From Lachnospiraceae bacterium (GTDB taxonomy: Bacteria > Bacillota > Clostridia > Lachnospirales > Lachnospiraceae): 33,767 bases of DNA. Both the position numbers and the translations under genes were made by a program. The stretch's first letter is position 1; each line of letters begins with the position of its first letter. The stretch spans positions 1 through 33,767 of the forward strand of contig JAFTFD010000110.1 in NCBI GenBank assembly GCA_017449745.1, read 5' to 3'. The notes under the pieces were generated by a model, which was given only the letters and a program-made list of their open reading frames with translations, was not told where the DNA came from and made no database searches. Positions 14,795 to 22,851 of the stretch are shown here, in pieces.

Positions 14795-17161
14795 ATGAAT
14801 AAATTCGCAGATAAAGAATATTTCAGAAAACCGGAGGACTTCCGGCTGATCAGCTCTACAGAGAGCAAATATACACATGTGGACGCTTATGAAAAGGTAA
14901 CCGGCAAGGCAAAATACGCAGGCGACTTCATGGCTCCGAATATGCTGACAGCCAAGGTCCTGCACAGCCCGATCTCCCGCGGCAGGATCCTCTCCATCGA
15001 TACCAGCAAGGCAGAGGCACTGCCTGGCGTCAAGGGCGTTCTGACAGGCAAGGACTTCCCGATCCGCATCACGGAAGATATCGAGATCCTCTGCCAGGGA
15101 CAGGTCAGAATGGTCGGCGATCCGGTCGTCGCTGTCTGCGCGATCAGTGAAGAGATCGCGGAGCAGGCACTGGAACTGATCGACGTGCAGTATGAAGAGA
15201 TGCCCGGCGTTTATGATCCGTGGGAGTCCATCAAGGATGGCGCTCCGGATGTCCAGGGCTATGGCTATGATAACCACAACATCGGACCTACCTGCCATCA
15301 GCAGGGCAGCAACGACGGCAAGGACATCGACGAGGAATTCGAGAAGGCGGCCTATGTGCAGCATGAGGATTTCAAGACACATCGTATCCAGCACGCTCCG
15401 ATCGAGCCCCATGCGACCTTTGCAGAGTATGATCCCGAGAAAGATGAGTGGACAGTTCATCAGTCCACGACAATGAGCTTCGGCGACCAGTTCTGGCTGG
15501 CACACGGATTCCAGAAGGATGTTTCACACTTCCACATCATCCGCCCCTATGTCGGCGGCGCCTTCGGATCTAAGTCCAACTGGCCTTATTCCGAGTTTAT
15601 TGCCTGCGAATTTGCCCGCAGGACCCTGCGCCCTGTACGTTTCGTGCAGACCCGTGAGGAAGAGTTCCAGACCATGCACGGCAGACATCCGTTCCAGATC
15701 CACATCGATACCGCATTCGCAGAGGACGGAACGATCCTCGCCAAGAAGGCCGATCAGATCATGGATGGCGGCGCGTACGGCGTTTCTCACTCTCAGTACG
15801 CGGCAGTCAACCTGTCCGTTATCTGGTGCGCTTTCCCCTATAAGATCGATGCGATCGACTTCCGCTCCCGCAGAATTCTGACCAATACGGCAGAGGGCGG
15901 CGCTATGCGCGGCTATACGGCCTGCCAGGTCCAGTTCGCACACGACGTCAACATGCAGCTCGCTGCAGAGAGAATGGGAATCGACCCGATCGAATTCCGC
16001 AAGAGAAGCGCGATGGAACCCGGCTATCATTCACCTGCAGGCCTGATCGTCACCTCCTGCTCCTTCAAGGAAACGCTGGATGACGCGGCAAAGTTCATGC
16101 GCTGGGAGGAGCGCAAGGACAAGATGGGCAATGGCGAAGGCATCGGCTTTGCCGGAACGGCATTCGTCTCCGGAACAGCTGCCCCGGTCCTGAATACTCC
16201 GAACCAGGTACAGACCAATGCAACCGTCCGTGTCGACCTTCACGGTGTCGTCTCCCTGTATTCCAACTGCCACGACAACGGCCAGGGCGCGGATACTGTT
16301 ATGACAGCGATCGTAGCAGAGGAGCTCGGCCTTAATATGAACGAGGTCAAGCTGATCCAGCCGTCCACGTTCGACTCCGGCTATGACTCCGGTGCTTACG
16401 GAAGCCGTGTTACGTTCCTTGGCGGCAACGCTGTCCGTCGCGCGGCAGTCGATGCCAAGAGACAGATCCTTGAGGTCATCGGAGCAAAATGGGGCTGCGA
16501 GCCGCATCTGCTGGACATCATCGATCACAACATCATCTGCCGAGATATGGGCAAGACCGATCTGAAGATGAGCTGGGCAGAGGCTGTCTACGCCACGATG
16601 CTGACACACGGCGGTGATGAAGTCGTGGGTGTCGGTTCCTACTATCACAGGACCAACAACGCGCAGTATCAGGGCAAGCCTTCCAACTATGCTCCCTCCT
16701 ACGTATTCTCAACAGGTGCCTGCCATCTGTTCGTGGACCAGGAGACAGGCCAGATCGACATCGATGAGTTCTTCTTCGCACATGACTGCGGACGCGCTCT
16801 TAACAAACGCGCCGTGGAGGCACAGCTCGAAGGTTCCATCTACTCCGGTCTCGGCTATGCCGTTTATGAGGAGCTCAAGATCAATGACAAGGGCCGCATG
16901 ATGAACCCGAACTTCCGTGACTACCGCATGATCACAGCTCTGGATATGCCTCATATTACGACCAAGTTCGACTATGCTCCGGATCCGGAAGGACCTTTCG
17001 GCGCCAAGGAGTGCGGCGAGGGCACAACAGCTCCCATCGCTCCCGCAGTCGCCAATGCGATTCACAACGCGACCGGCCTCATGATCCACGAACTGCCGCT
17101 TGATCCTGAGCACATCTGGAGACTCCTGAAAGAACAGGGCCTGCAGAAAGACCATAAATAA
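14795..17161 (+). CDS. Molybdenum hydroxylase large (molybdopterin-binding) subunit, xanthine dehydrogenase family
   Basis: The 788-residue catalytic subunit binds the Mo cofactor. 'DAYEKVTGKAKYAGDF' opens the N-terminal hammerhead domain. 'RPYVGGAFGSKSNWPYSEFIACEFAR' and 'GGAMRGYTACQVQFAHD' (Arg372) line the cofactor site. 'NCHDNGQGADTVMTAIVAEELG' binds the dinucleotide cofactor. 'FGAKECGEGTTAPIAPAVANAI' contains the probable catalytic Glu742. Members hydroxylate purines, N-heterocycles, aldehydes or CoA-aromatics. The substrate cannot be told here, since none of the well-known substrate-pocket signatures is clear. It is the last gene of the array, before a strong terminator. The start follows AGGAGAGG. 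Confidence 0.95.
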   Translation: MNKFADKEYFRKPEDFRLISSTESKYTHVDAYEKVTGKAKYAGDFMAPNMLTAKVLHSPISRGRILSIDTSKAEALPGVKGVLTGKDFPIRITEDIEILCQGQVRMVGDPVVAVCAISEEIAEQALELIDVQYEEMPGVYDPWESIKDGAPDVQGYGYDNHNIGPTCHQQGSNDGKDIDEEFEKAAYVQHEDFKTHRIQHAPIEPHATFAEYDPEKDEWTVHQSTTMSFGDQFWLAHGFQKDVSHFHIIRPYVGGAFGSKSNWPYSEFIACEFARRTLRPVRFVQTREEEFQTMHGRHPFQIHIDTAFAEDGTILAKKADQIMDGGAYGVSHSQYAAVNLSVIWCAFPYKIDAIDFRSRRILTNTAEGGAMRGYTACQVQFAHDVNMQLAAERMGIDPIEFRKRSAMEPGYHSPAGLIVTSCSFKETLDDAAKFMRWEERKDKMGNGEGIGFAGTAFVSGTAAPVLNTPNQVQTNATVRVDLHGVVSLYSNCHDNGQGADTVMTAIVAEELGLNMNEVKLIQPSTFDSGYDSGAYGSRVTFLGGNAVRRAAVDAKRQILEVIGAKWGCEPHLLDIIDHNIICRDMGKTDLKMSWAEAVYATMLTHGGDEVVGVGSYYHRTNNAQYQGKPSNYAPSYVFSTGACHLFVDQETGQIDIDEFFFAHDCGRALNKRAVEAQLEGSIYSGLGYAVYEELKINDKGRMMNPNFRDYRMITALDMPHITTKFDYAPDPEGPFGAKECGEGTTAPIAPAVANAIHNATGLMIHELPLDPEHIWRLLKEQGLQKDHK

Positions 17162-17195
17162 GGCAGGAGACAGGGGACGGTTCTATGTCTCCTGA
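17162..17195 (+). repeat. REP-like dispersed repeat, copy 2
   Basis: It contains GGGGACGGTTC followed by TGTCTCCTG, the same core as at 3483-3534. The ends AGGAGACA (17165-17172) and TGTCTCCT (17186-17193) can pair. It abuts the stop codon of the hydroxylase large subunit. Confidence 0.75.
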
Positions 17196-17281
17196 CAACA
17201 GACTCGGCATCAGCCATGAAGCAGGGCTTGGTTCTCAGTCCCTGATATAGGCGGCAGAACATTATAAAATCTATTAGATCG

Positions 17282-17319
17282 AAAAAAAGGTGATCACGTT
17301 GATGTGATCACCTTTTTTT
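17282..17319. terminator. Bidirectional rho-independent terminator between convergent genes
   Basis: GGTGATCAC (17289-17297) pairs with GTGATCACC (17304-17312) around a 6-nt loop. Seven A residues precede the stem and seven T residues follow it, so it can terminate on both strands. It serves the Mo hydroxylase genes (plus) and the GH4 gene (minus). Confidence 0.93.
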
Positions 17320-17354
17320 AATATGACAAAAGATCTGCCCATTTATTTCACTTG

Positions 17355-17387
17355 AAGGCAGGAGACAGAGAACCGTCCCCTGTCTCC
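17355..17387 (-). repeat. REP-like dispersed repeat, copy 3 (inverted)
   Basis: The reverse complement carries the same GGGGACGGTTC...TGTCTCCTG core. Relative to the copy at 17162-17195 it is inverted, so the pair flanks about 160 bp containing the terminator. Confidence 0.75.
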
Positions 17388-17404
17388 CTTAATGTCGTTA
17401 TGAA

Positions 17405-18808
17405 TTATTCTTTCCAGCCTTCCGGAAGGTAAGCAATGGTATTGTCGATCATGTCATCGACGAGCTCTGCGATCTGCCTGGGGCTGCAGTGATGTCCCTT
17501 GACAATGGGATCATGCAGGAATGCCTCCACGACAAGAGCCCGGTCGCAGGTGGTCGCAGCCTTATAGATGCGCTCATGGTTTTCAATATGAGGCATCAGC
17601 AGCTCCTTGACATCCGCAATTGCCTCACCGGCAGCGATCGGGTGGATCGAGTCACGGCTGAAGACAGCGTTGGTCTCCACGATGGCATTTGCGGGCAGGT
17701 TGCTGATCTGAAGTGCGGAGTTCGGAACGTTGACGTTGCTGACAACGCGTGTCAGGCCGCACAGGGCCTTGATCAGAAGAATGCCTTCCTCGCCTGTGGG
17801 CTTGAGTTCGATCTCTTCTTCCCCGCGGTAGAGCCTTTCGCTGCGGGCAAGACGGCGCTGCAGATCTTCTTTTCTCCAGGCAACGCTTGTCAGGCCGAAC
17901 TTCCAGCTGTGTGCTGTATCGGGATCCTTGAGGTACTCATCACCGGGCATAAACTCGGCAAGATGACGGTCGCCGGCAGCGCCGATCCAGCCATAGCGGC
18001 GGAACAGATCCATTTTTACTCTGTGCGCGCAGTTGAAAACGGAGTTCATCCAGTTGTCATCTGCTTCCTCGAATCCCTCCTCAAAGTGCTGTGCCATATA
18101 GTCGCGCAGGATGGGGAAGAGGTCTTTGCCGTGGCAGGAAGCCTCGCTGAACCATGTGAAGTGGTTGATGCCAACGACATTGACGTGAACGTCATGCCAG
18201 TCCTCGACCTTGTCGCCGGTCTGGAACTCGTAGATGCCTCTCAGCGCTTTCTGTGTGCCGAAGACCTCGTGGCAGCAGCCGAAAGCCTTGATCTGCGGGA
18301 AGGTCTCATACAGTGTCTTCACGCACAGGGACATGGGGTTCGTGTAGTTGATGACCCAGCAGTCCGGAGCATAGTCGCGGACAGCCTCGGCGATCGTGAC
18401 GAACATGGGGATCGTGCGCAGGGCGCGGATCATGCCGCCGGGGCCTGCTGTATCGCCGACAGTCTGATAAATTCCAAGTCTCTCCGGAAGATGGACATCG
18501 GATTCCATCTCATCAAAGGTTCCGGGCAGAATGGAGATCACAACGAAATCGCAGCCGGTCAGGGCTTCCTGAAGGGAACCGACGGTCTCGAACTTCCAGT
18601 CGCCTTTTGCCTCCGGGCGGCTCATCAGGTGATTGCCGATCACTTCATTGTGCTTTGCCGCTTCAGGATCAATATCATACAGACGGATCACACCGCTGAT
18701 CTCGTCATCGAGCGCCAGATCGGTCATAAAAGTCCACGCCCAGCCGCGGGAACCGCCGCCGATGTAGGCGATCTGAATATCTTTCATCTTGCCATTCACG
18801 TACTGCAT
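17405..18808 (-). CDS. Glycoside hydrolase family 4, alpha-galacturonidase/alpha-glucuronidase type
   Basis: The 467-residue protein starts at the ATG at 18808, with GGAGGAGG upstream; an upstream in-frame ATG at 18853 lacks such a site. GH4 enzymes use NAD+ and a divalent metal and cleave by oxidation-elimination. The N-terminal NAD site is 'IAYIGGGSRGWAW'. The metal/specificity motif is Cys179-His180-Glu181-Val182. CHEV is the variant known from the Thermotoga alpha-glucuronidase and the Bacillus LplD alpha-galacturonidase, while alpha-glucosidases/galactosidases carry CHSV-like forms. 'VINYTNPMSL' and 'VVGINHFTWF' add the remaining conserved Asn/His. With pectin genes around, galacturonide is the likely substrate. 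There is no signal peptide, so it acts in the cytoplasm. Confidence 0.9.
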   Translation of the reverse strand: MQYVNGKMKDIQIAYIGGGSRGWAWTFMTDLALDDEISGVIRLYDIDPEAAKHNEVIGNHLMSRPEAKGDWKFETVGSLQEALTGCDFVVISILPGTFDEMESDVHLPERLGIYQTVGDTAGPGGMIRALRTIPMFVTIAEAVRDYAPDCWVINYTNPMSLCVKTLYETFPQIKAFGCCHEVFGTQKALRGIYEFQTGDKVEDWHDVHVNVVGINHFTWFSEASCHGKDLFPILRDYMAQHFEEGFEEADDNWMNSVFNCAHRVKMDLFRRYGWIGAAGDRHLAEFMPGDEYLKDPDTAHSWKFGLTSVAWRKEDLQRRLARSERLYRGEEEIELKPTGEEGILLIKALCGLTRVVSNVNVPNSALQISNLPANAIVETNAVFSRDSIHPIAAGEAIADVKELLMPHIENHERIYKAATTCDRALVVEAFLHDPIVKGHHCSPRQIAELVDDMIDNTIAYLPEGWKE

Positions 18809-18878
18809 TTTAAACTGCCTCCTCCGGAAAGAATAATAAATAGTATTGTTCAAGAGCCGGCTGTGCCGGCCAATATTG

Positions 18879-18892
18879 TGTAAACGCTTACA
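18879..18892 (-). promoter_or_regulatory. cre-type (CcpA/LacI-family) operator of the GH4 gene
   Basis: TGTAAACGCTTACA fits the catabolite responsive element consensus (TGNAANCGNWNNCW) exactly and is nearly palindromic around the CG. It lies immediately downstream of the predicted -10 box, over the transcription start, a place where binding represses. No LacI-family gene is in the window, so CcpA or a distant LacI regulator would be the binder. A GCCGGC/GCCGGC inverted repeat follows at 18856-18870. Confidence 0.75.
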
Positions 18893-18921
18893 ATCATATA
18901 TTTTCCTCTAGAACATATAAA
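18893..18921 (-). promoter_or_regulatory. Predicted sigma-A promoter of the GH4 gene
   Basis: Read on the minus strand, TTTATA (18921-18916) and TATGAT (18898-18893) are spaced by 17 bp, with the start expected near 18886 inside the cre-type site. The remainder of the divergent gap up to 19086 shows no further clear element. Confidence 0.55.
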
Positions 18922-19086
18922 AAAGCAATAGCAGTATGGTAGAATTTCAAGTATTGATACATCCTTATTTGGTGATAATGACAAGTATCGTTGCATCCTT
19001 GTTTTGTGTTAATTACAAGGAACGCAGGTTTTGGTTTCTGATGAAGGAAACAGCAATAATCGGCAGGTCGAAAGCGAGGAAAAGGA

Positions 19087-20109
19087 ATGATGATCTCAGG
19101 CACAATGACAATAGGAGAGCTTGGCAGAATACCGTCTTTATCGAAGGTGAAAGACTTTATCTTCACAAATCTGGATGACGAGAAATACGAGTCGCAGCTG
19201 CAGCAGTATGGCATTGAACAAAGCCGTCTCATCGAAGCACTGGAGTATACGGCAAAAAGATGTGAAGCAGAAGATTTTGTACTAAGTATATACAGCGGTG
19301 AGAAACCTTCTTCAGATGCCGGAAAAGCCGGAAAATATAAGATGATCTATGACAAGGCGGATGTCTGCCTGCTTAATTATGCGGTACATCCCGGCAAGTC
19401 TTATATCCTGGTCTGCCCCGGGGGCGGCTACAATCGGGAATGGGTCCTGGTGGAGGGGTACCCCCTTGCCATGAGGATCAACGAACTGGGGTACAACGCT
19501 TTTATCCTGATCTACCGCACAGGGAAAACAGGACTGTTTCCGGAGCCGTTGGAGGACTACGCGGCAGCTGTCCACTATATTGAAAAGCATAAAGATGAAC
19601 TGCAGGTGGAAACGGAGGGCTATGCTGTTACGGGAGCTTCTGCAGGAGGCCACCTGTGCTCCATGTGGGGAACAAAACAGAAAGGTTATGAGGCATATGG
19701 AGCTGCGAAGCCAAAAGCAATGCTTCTAAGTTATCCGGCACCGGTCCTGTCCATGTTCTATGAAATCTATGAGAAGTGTGTAGAAAACAAGGACACAGCT
19801 GGCGCGGAAGGGCAGGCTGCATTGCTGCGAAGAGTGGGCGGTGCTGATTTTGACAGGGATAAGATAGGGGTATACAGCCTGGAGAATCTGATCGACAAGG
19901 ATTATCCGCCGACCTATTTTGTGCACGCAGAGGATGACCCTGTAGTGCCGATCGTAACCGGCAGGAGATTCGAAGCGCTTCTGGAACAGTACGGCATCAG
20001 AAAGGAAGTTCATATTGTCGGTCACGCCGGGCACAGCTTCGGACTCGGCATCGGAACGGATGCGGAAGGGTGGCTGGAATACGCTGTCAGGTTCTGGCAA
20101 AGTATATAA
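19087..20109 (+). CDS. Alpha/beta hydrolase, probable carbohydrate acetylesterase
   Basis: The 340-residue protein has an alpha/beta-hydrolase core after an N-terminal extension of about 85 residues. 'YILVCPGGGYNREW' is the oxyanion-hole region in the form seen in BD-FAE/acetyl-xylan esterase-like enzymes. The nucleophile is Ser185 in 'TGASAGGHLCSMW'. The likely acid is in 'HAEDDPVVPI' and the His in 'HAGHSFGLG'. There is no signal peptide. It is divergent from the GH4 gene. Removal of acetyl groups from imported galacturonan oligosaccharides would fit the locus, but the substrate is inferred. Two adjacent ATG codons open the frame, with AAAGGAA upstream. Confidence 0.82.
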   Translation: MMISGTMTIGELGRIPSLSKVKDFIFTNLDDEKYESQLQQYGIEQSRLIEALEYTAKRCEAEDFVLSIYSGEKPSSDAGKAGKYKMIYDKADVCLLNYAVHPGKSYILVCPGGGYNREWVLVEGYPLAMRINELGYNAFILIYRTGKTGLFPEPLEDYAAAVHYIEKHKDELQVETEGYAVTGASAGGHLCSMWGTKQKGYEAYGAAKPKAMLLSYPAPVLSMFYEIYEKCVENKDTAGAEGQAALLRRVGGADFDRDKIGVYSLENLIDKDYPPTYFVHAEDDPVVPIVTGRRFEALLEQYGIRKEVHIVGHAGHSFGLGIGTDAEGWLEYAVRFWQSI

Positions 20110-20141
20110 CTAAAGGAATACGTTGTCAGGTTCTGGCAGAG
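20076..20141 (+). repeat. Imperfect 39-bp tandem duplication across the stop codon of the esterase gene
   Basis: The last codons of the gene (from GGAATACG at 20076) recur 39 bp later at 20115, with 24 of the first 27 bases identical. The unit is 13 codons, and translation past the stop would read '(L)KEYVVRFWQSL', a near copy of the true C-terminus, before a second stop. This looks like a recent in-frame duplication. Confidence 0.85.
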
Positions 20142-20173
20142 CTTATGAAACAGAAGGAATGTGCGGCTGGAAC

Positions 20174-20220
20174 AAGCAGGAGTTTATCCTGATCCGATAA
20201 ACTTCTGCTTATTTCTTTTT
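20174..20220 (+). terminator. Rho-independent terminator after the esterase gene
   Basis: A 15-bp stem (20174-20188 / 20196-20210, one G-T pair) with a 7-nt loop is followed by ATTTCTTTTT. Confidence 0.88.
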
Positions 20221-20367
20221 GAGCCTTCCCGAATCATCAAGCGGGTGACCTTACGGATGCATCTCGCCTGAACAGACAAACGCAGATGAAAAGAATTCCG
20301 CAATACCTTGCATTTTTGACAGGGATAAATCTTTTTTACGGACGCAACAGGCAATATTGTTATATTA

Positions 20368-20400
20368 GCGCCGTATGGAGATACCACGATACCACGGCGC
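20368..20400 (-). other. Inverted repeat downstream of the TIM-barrel gene
   Basis: GCGCCG-TA-TGG (20368-20378) pairs with CCACGGCGC (20392-20400), and the helix can be extended by flanking ATATT/AATAT. No T-tract follows on the minus strand, so termination of the minus-strand operon here is uncertain. The interval 20221-20367 shows nothing recognisable. Confidence 0.35.
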
Positions 20401-20420
20401 AATATTCATTTTTATATATC

Positions 20421-21278
20421 TTATATCTTCTCCAGAATCTCACACAGCGCGTGATGAGCGATCGTAAAGACTTCCTCGCCTGTGTACTTTCTCTCCTTCT
20501 GCACGGTGCCCTCGCTGTTTTCCAGGGCGGAGAATCCTGAGAACTGCTGCAGGTGCGGCTCGAGAGAGAGGAATCCCTGATAGCCGCTCTCCTTGAGCAT
20601 GGACAGGATCTTTGCGACATTTCCGTCTCCGTGGCCGGCGGGAACGACTTCGCCGCTGCCAAAGAGGGCATCCTTGATGTGGATGTAGGAGATGTAAGGC
20701 TTCAGCATCTCGTAAGCTTCCAGCGTATCCTGGTCGCACTGGACAAAGTTGGCAAAATCGAATACGGCCTTAAAATGATCGCCGTAGAACTCCTTCATGA
20801 TCTCAAGGCATCTTGGAGCATTATCACCGTAGATCTCTTTTTCGTTTTCGTGCAGAAGGACGACATCGGAGGCAGCGGCGTAATCAGCCATCTGTCCGAG
20901 CCGGTCCATCACTTCGCCGCGGAACACGGAGGGATCCTGGTCCTGAGGGATAAAGAAGCTGAACATACGGATATTCGGTGTCTCCATGATCTTTGCGATC
21001 TCCACCGTATGTTTGAAAAGATCCATATGAGGCGCGAAGTCATCGGCAATGCCTATCTTTCCGATCGGAGACCCGACGCTGGAGAGGCGGATGCCTTCCG
21101 CATCCAGCTGCTGTTTGATCTCCCGTACCTCCGGGAGTGTATAGTATACAAGTCCTTTCCCATTAACACCTCTCATTTCCACATAAGACACGTCAAGGTT
21201 CTTCAGTACCCGGATCTGCTCAGACAGATCTGTGGAGATCTCATCTGCGAAACCGGAGAGGGTTATAGTATTCCACAT
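20421..21278 (-). CDS. Sugar phosphate isomerase/epimerase-like TIM-barrel protein
   Basis: The 285-residue protein starts at the ATG at 21278, with GGAGG 8 nt upstream on the minus strand. 'LSGFADEISTDLSEQIRVLKNLDVSYVEMRGVNGKG' at the start and 'VLLHENEKEIYGDNAPRCLEIMKEF', 'FDFANFVQCDQDTLEAYEML' and 'YIHIKDALFGSGEVVPAGHGDGNVAKIL' are typical of the xylose-isomerase-like TIM barrel (AP-endonuclease 2 superfamily), with the metal-binding Glu, Asp, His and Glu positions spread through these motifs. It follows the Gfo/Idh/MocA gene by 66 bp. Such pairs commonly act in oxidation and isomerisation of unusual sugars. The exact substrate is unknown. Confidence 0.88.
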   Translation of the reverse strand: MWNTITLSGFADEISTDLSEQIRVLKNLDVSYVEMRGVNGKGLVYYTLPEVREIKQQLDAEGIRLSSVGSPIGKIGIADDFAPHMDLFKHTVEIAKIMETPNIRMFSFFIPQDQDPSVFRGEVMDRLGQMADYAAASDVVLLHENEKEIYGDNAPRCLEIMKEFYGDHFKAVFDFANFVQCDQDTLEAYEMLKPYISYIHIKDALFGSGEVVPAGHGDGNVAKILSMLKESGYQGFLSLEPHLQQFSGFSALENSEGTVQKERKYTGEEVFTIAHHALCEILEKI

Positions 21279-21344
21279 TTTGAATTCCTCCAAATCAGTA
21301 GTGTTTACCTGCTCAGCGTTTAACGAATCAATAAGTTCAACGGA

Positions 21345-22523
21345 TCAATAAGTCCCCTCTGTATCAAAGACGATATCTTTTGCCTCTTTCTGTCTGGAGG
21401 ACTGGCGGCGCTTTGTCAGCTCGGAGAGGAAGAGCTCCTCGTCAAAGGGGATCTCCACTGTCTTGTCCAGCCATGCGGACAGGTGCATGGCGTTAGAGAG
21501 GGTAAGGCCGCGGATGCCCTCCGCACCGTCAGCGACAAGCGGCGTTCCGTCCAGGATCTTTCCGACGAAAGCCTTCATGACGCCGACATGCTGCTCGTTC
21601 ATGCCGTCCGTCTCTACTTCGCAGACCGTGCACTCGGGAGAGTCAAAGCCACCTTTGGCTGTGCGGCAGAAGTCCCGCTCGTTTTCGGCAAGTTTGTAGA
21701 GCATCAGCTTGTTGTCCTCGCAGACGAGCTTGCCCATTTCCAGAGTGACTTCCAGGCGGTTCGTGCCGGGGGCGTCGCCGGTGGTCGTCACAAAGACGCC
21801 GGTCGCGCCGTTCGGGAATTCGAGATATGCCGTGACGTCATCTTCCACCTCGATGTCGTGCCACTTACCGTTGTGGCAGAAAGCGCGCACGCGGCAGGGA
21901 AGGCCGCATAACCACTGCAGGAGATCCAGCTGGTGAGGGCACTGGTTGAGCAGAACGCCTCCGCCTTCTCCGTCCCAGGTGGCGCGCCAGTCACCGGAAT
22001 CATAATAGATCTGTGTGCGGTACCAGTCAGTGATGATCCAGTTGACGCGCTTGATCGCCCCCAGGGTCCCGCCTTCGATCAGCTCATGCATCTTGCGGTA
22101 GAGGCAGTTCGTGCGCTGATTGAACATCATGGCAAAGACGCGGTCAGATTTCTCCGCTTCCGCATTCATTTCTCTCACCTGCAGCGTGTAAACGCCGGCG
22201 GGCTTTTCGCAGAGCACATGTTTGCCGCTGTGCAAAGCTTCGATGGTAAGTTCCGGATGCTGATAGTGAGGAACTGCGATCAGCACAGCGTCGCAGACGT
22301 CGCTGTGGATCAGGTCCATGCCTTCTTCAAAAACAGTGATCCTTTCTGCAGATCCCGCTTCGAGACTCTCGAACAGGGCAGATGCCTGCGCCCGTCTTTC
22401 AGGCTTTCTCTCCGCTATAGCCGTCAGGCGAAGACGGGGGACTTTCTTCCCGAGGACGCTTTTTACGTGATTGGTTCCCATGTTGCCCAGACCGATGATG
22501 CCGATTCTGACTTCCTGGTTCAT
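21345..22523 (-). CDS. Gfo/Idh/MocA-family NAD(P)-dependent oxidoreductase
   Basis: The 392-residue protein starts at the ATG at 22523 behind GGAAAGGA. The N-terminal dinucleotide site is 'RIGIIGLGNMGTNHVKSV' and the catalytic motif is 'GKHVLCEKPAGVYTLQVREM'. The C-terminal half has 'GGVLLNQCPHQLDLLQWLCG', the conserved Asp/His segment of the family. Members oxidise or reduce sugars, inositols or uronates at the cost of NAD(P). It is the first gene of a two-gene minus-strand unit with the TIM-barrel protein, after a terminator for the transporter genes. In this locus a modified galacturonate or a rhamnose-type sugar is the likely substrate, by inference. Confidence 0.92.
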   Translation of the reverse strand: MNQEVRIGIIGLGNMGTNHVKSVLGKKVPRLRLTAIAERKPERRAQASALFESLEAGSAERITVFEEGMDLIHSDVCDAVLIAVPHYQHPELTIEALHSGKHVLCEKPAGVYTLQVREMNAEAEKSDRVFAMMFNQRTNCLYRKMHELIEGGTLGAIKRVNWIITDWYRTQIYYDSGDWRATWDGEGGGVLLNQCPHQLDLLQWLCGLPCRVRAFCHNGKWHDIEVEDDVTAYLEFPNGATGVFVTTTGDAPGTNRLEVTLEMGKLVCEDNKLMLYKLAENERDFCRTAKGGFDSPECTVCEVETDGMNEQHVGVMKAFVGKILDGTPLVADGAEGIRGLTLSNAMHLSAWLDKTVEIPFDEELFLSELTKRRQSSRQKEAKDIVFDTEGTY

Positions 22524-22636
22524 GTAAATTCCTTTCCGGTCTGCCGTCAATTGTTTCCCCGAATTGCTCCCTGCCTGAAGAGACGGCTGACCTCTCTTTT
22601 GATTTATTGTATCTGTTCGAAACAGCCTTCAACAGT

Positions 22637-22662
22637 ATACACCGAAGGTGTATGCTTCGGCG
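22637..22662 (-). promoter_or_regulatory. Two mutually exclusive hairpins in the oxidoreductase leader
   Basis: ATACACC (22637-22643) / GGTGTAT (22647-22653) forms a 7-bp stem. CCGAAG (22642-22647) / CTTCGG (22655-22660) overlaps it and cannot form at the same time. The site is about 115 nt upstream of the oxidoreductase start. A regulatory leader is possible, but the stems are short. Confidence 0.3.
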
Positions 22663-22691
22663 TTCTGAATAGTTACGATCTATTTATATAA

Positions 22692-22719
22692 AAAACGCCG
22701 CTGATCTCAGCGGCGTTTT
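22692..22719 (-). terminator. Rho-independent terminator after the ABC permease genes
   Basis: CGCCGCTGA (22696-22704) / TCAGCGGCG (22707-22715), flanked by A and T runs on both sides, gives a strong hairpin followed by TTTTTT on the minus strand. It separates the transporter operon from the oxidoreductase gene. Confidence 0.9.
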
Positions 22720-22851
22720 CATGTTATTGCTTTCTTATTCCGATTGCCGCTGCATCTCTGTGACGGCCTGCATTTGCAGTATGGCAGTACAGCAGTGCAG
22801 CCGCAGGATCTGCATATATGCGCAAATGGTAAAGCGGATCTCTTTCCTTGA

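Noticed and set aside
14315-15505. 396-codon minus-strand open frame
   Set aside because: It is antisense to the [2Fe-2S] and Mo subunits, with all cysteine motifs on the other strand.
14795-17161. Selenium-dependent hydroxylase
   Set aside because: No selD, yqeB or yqeC-type partner genes are in the window, and selenium dependence cannot be read from the large subunit alone.
17489-18883. 464-codon plus-strand open frame
   Set aside because: It is antisense to the GH4 gene, which has clear motifs and a good ribosome binding site. The antisense product has no recognisable domain.
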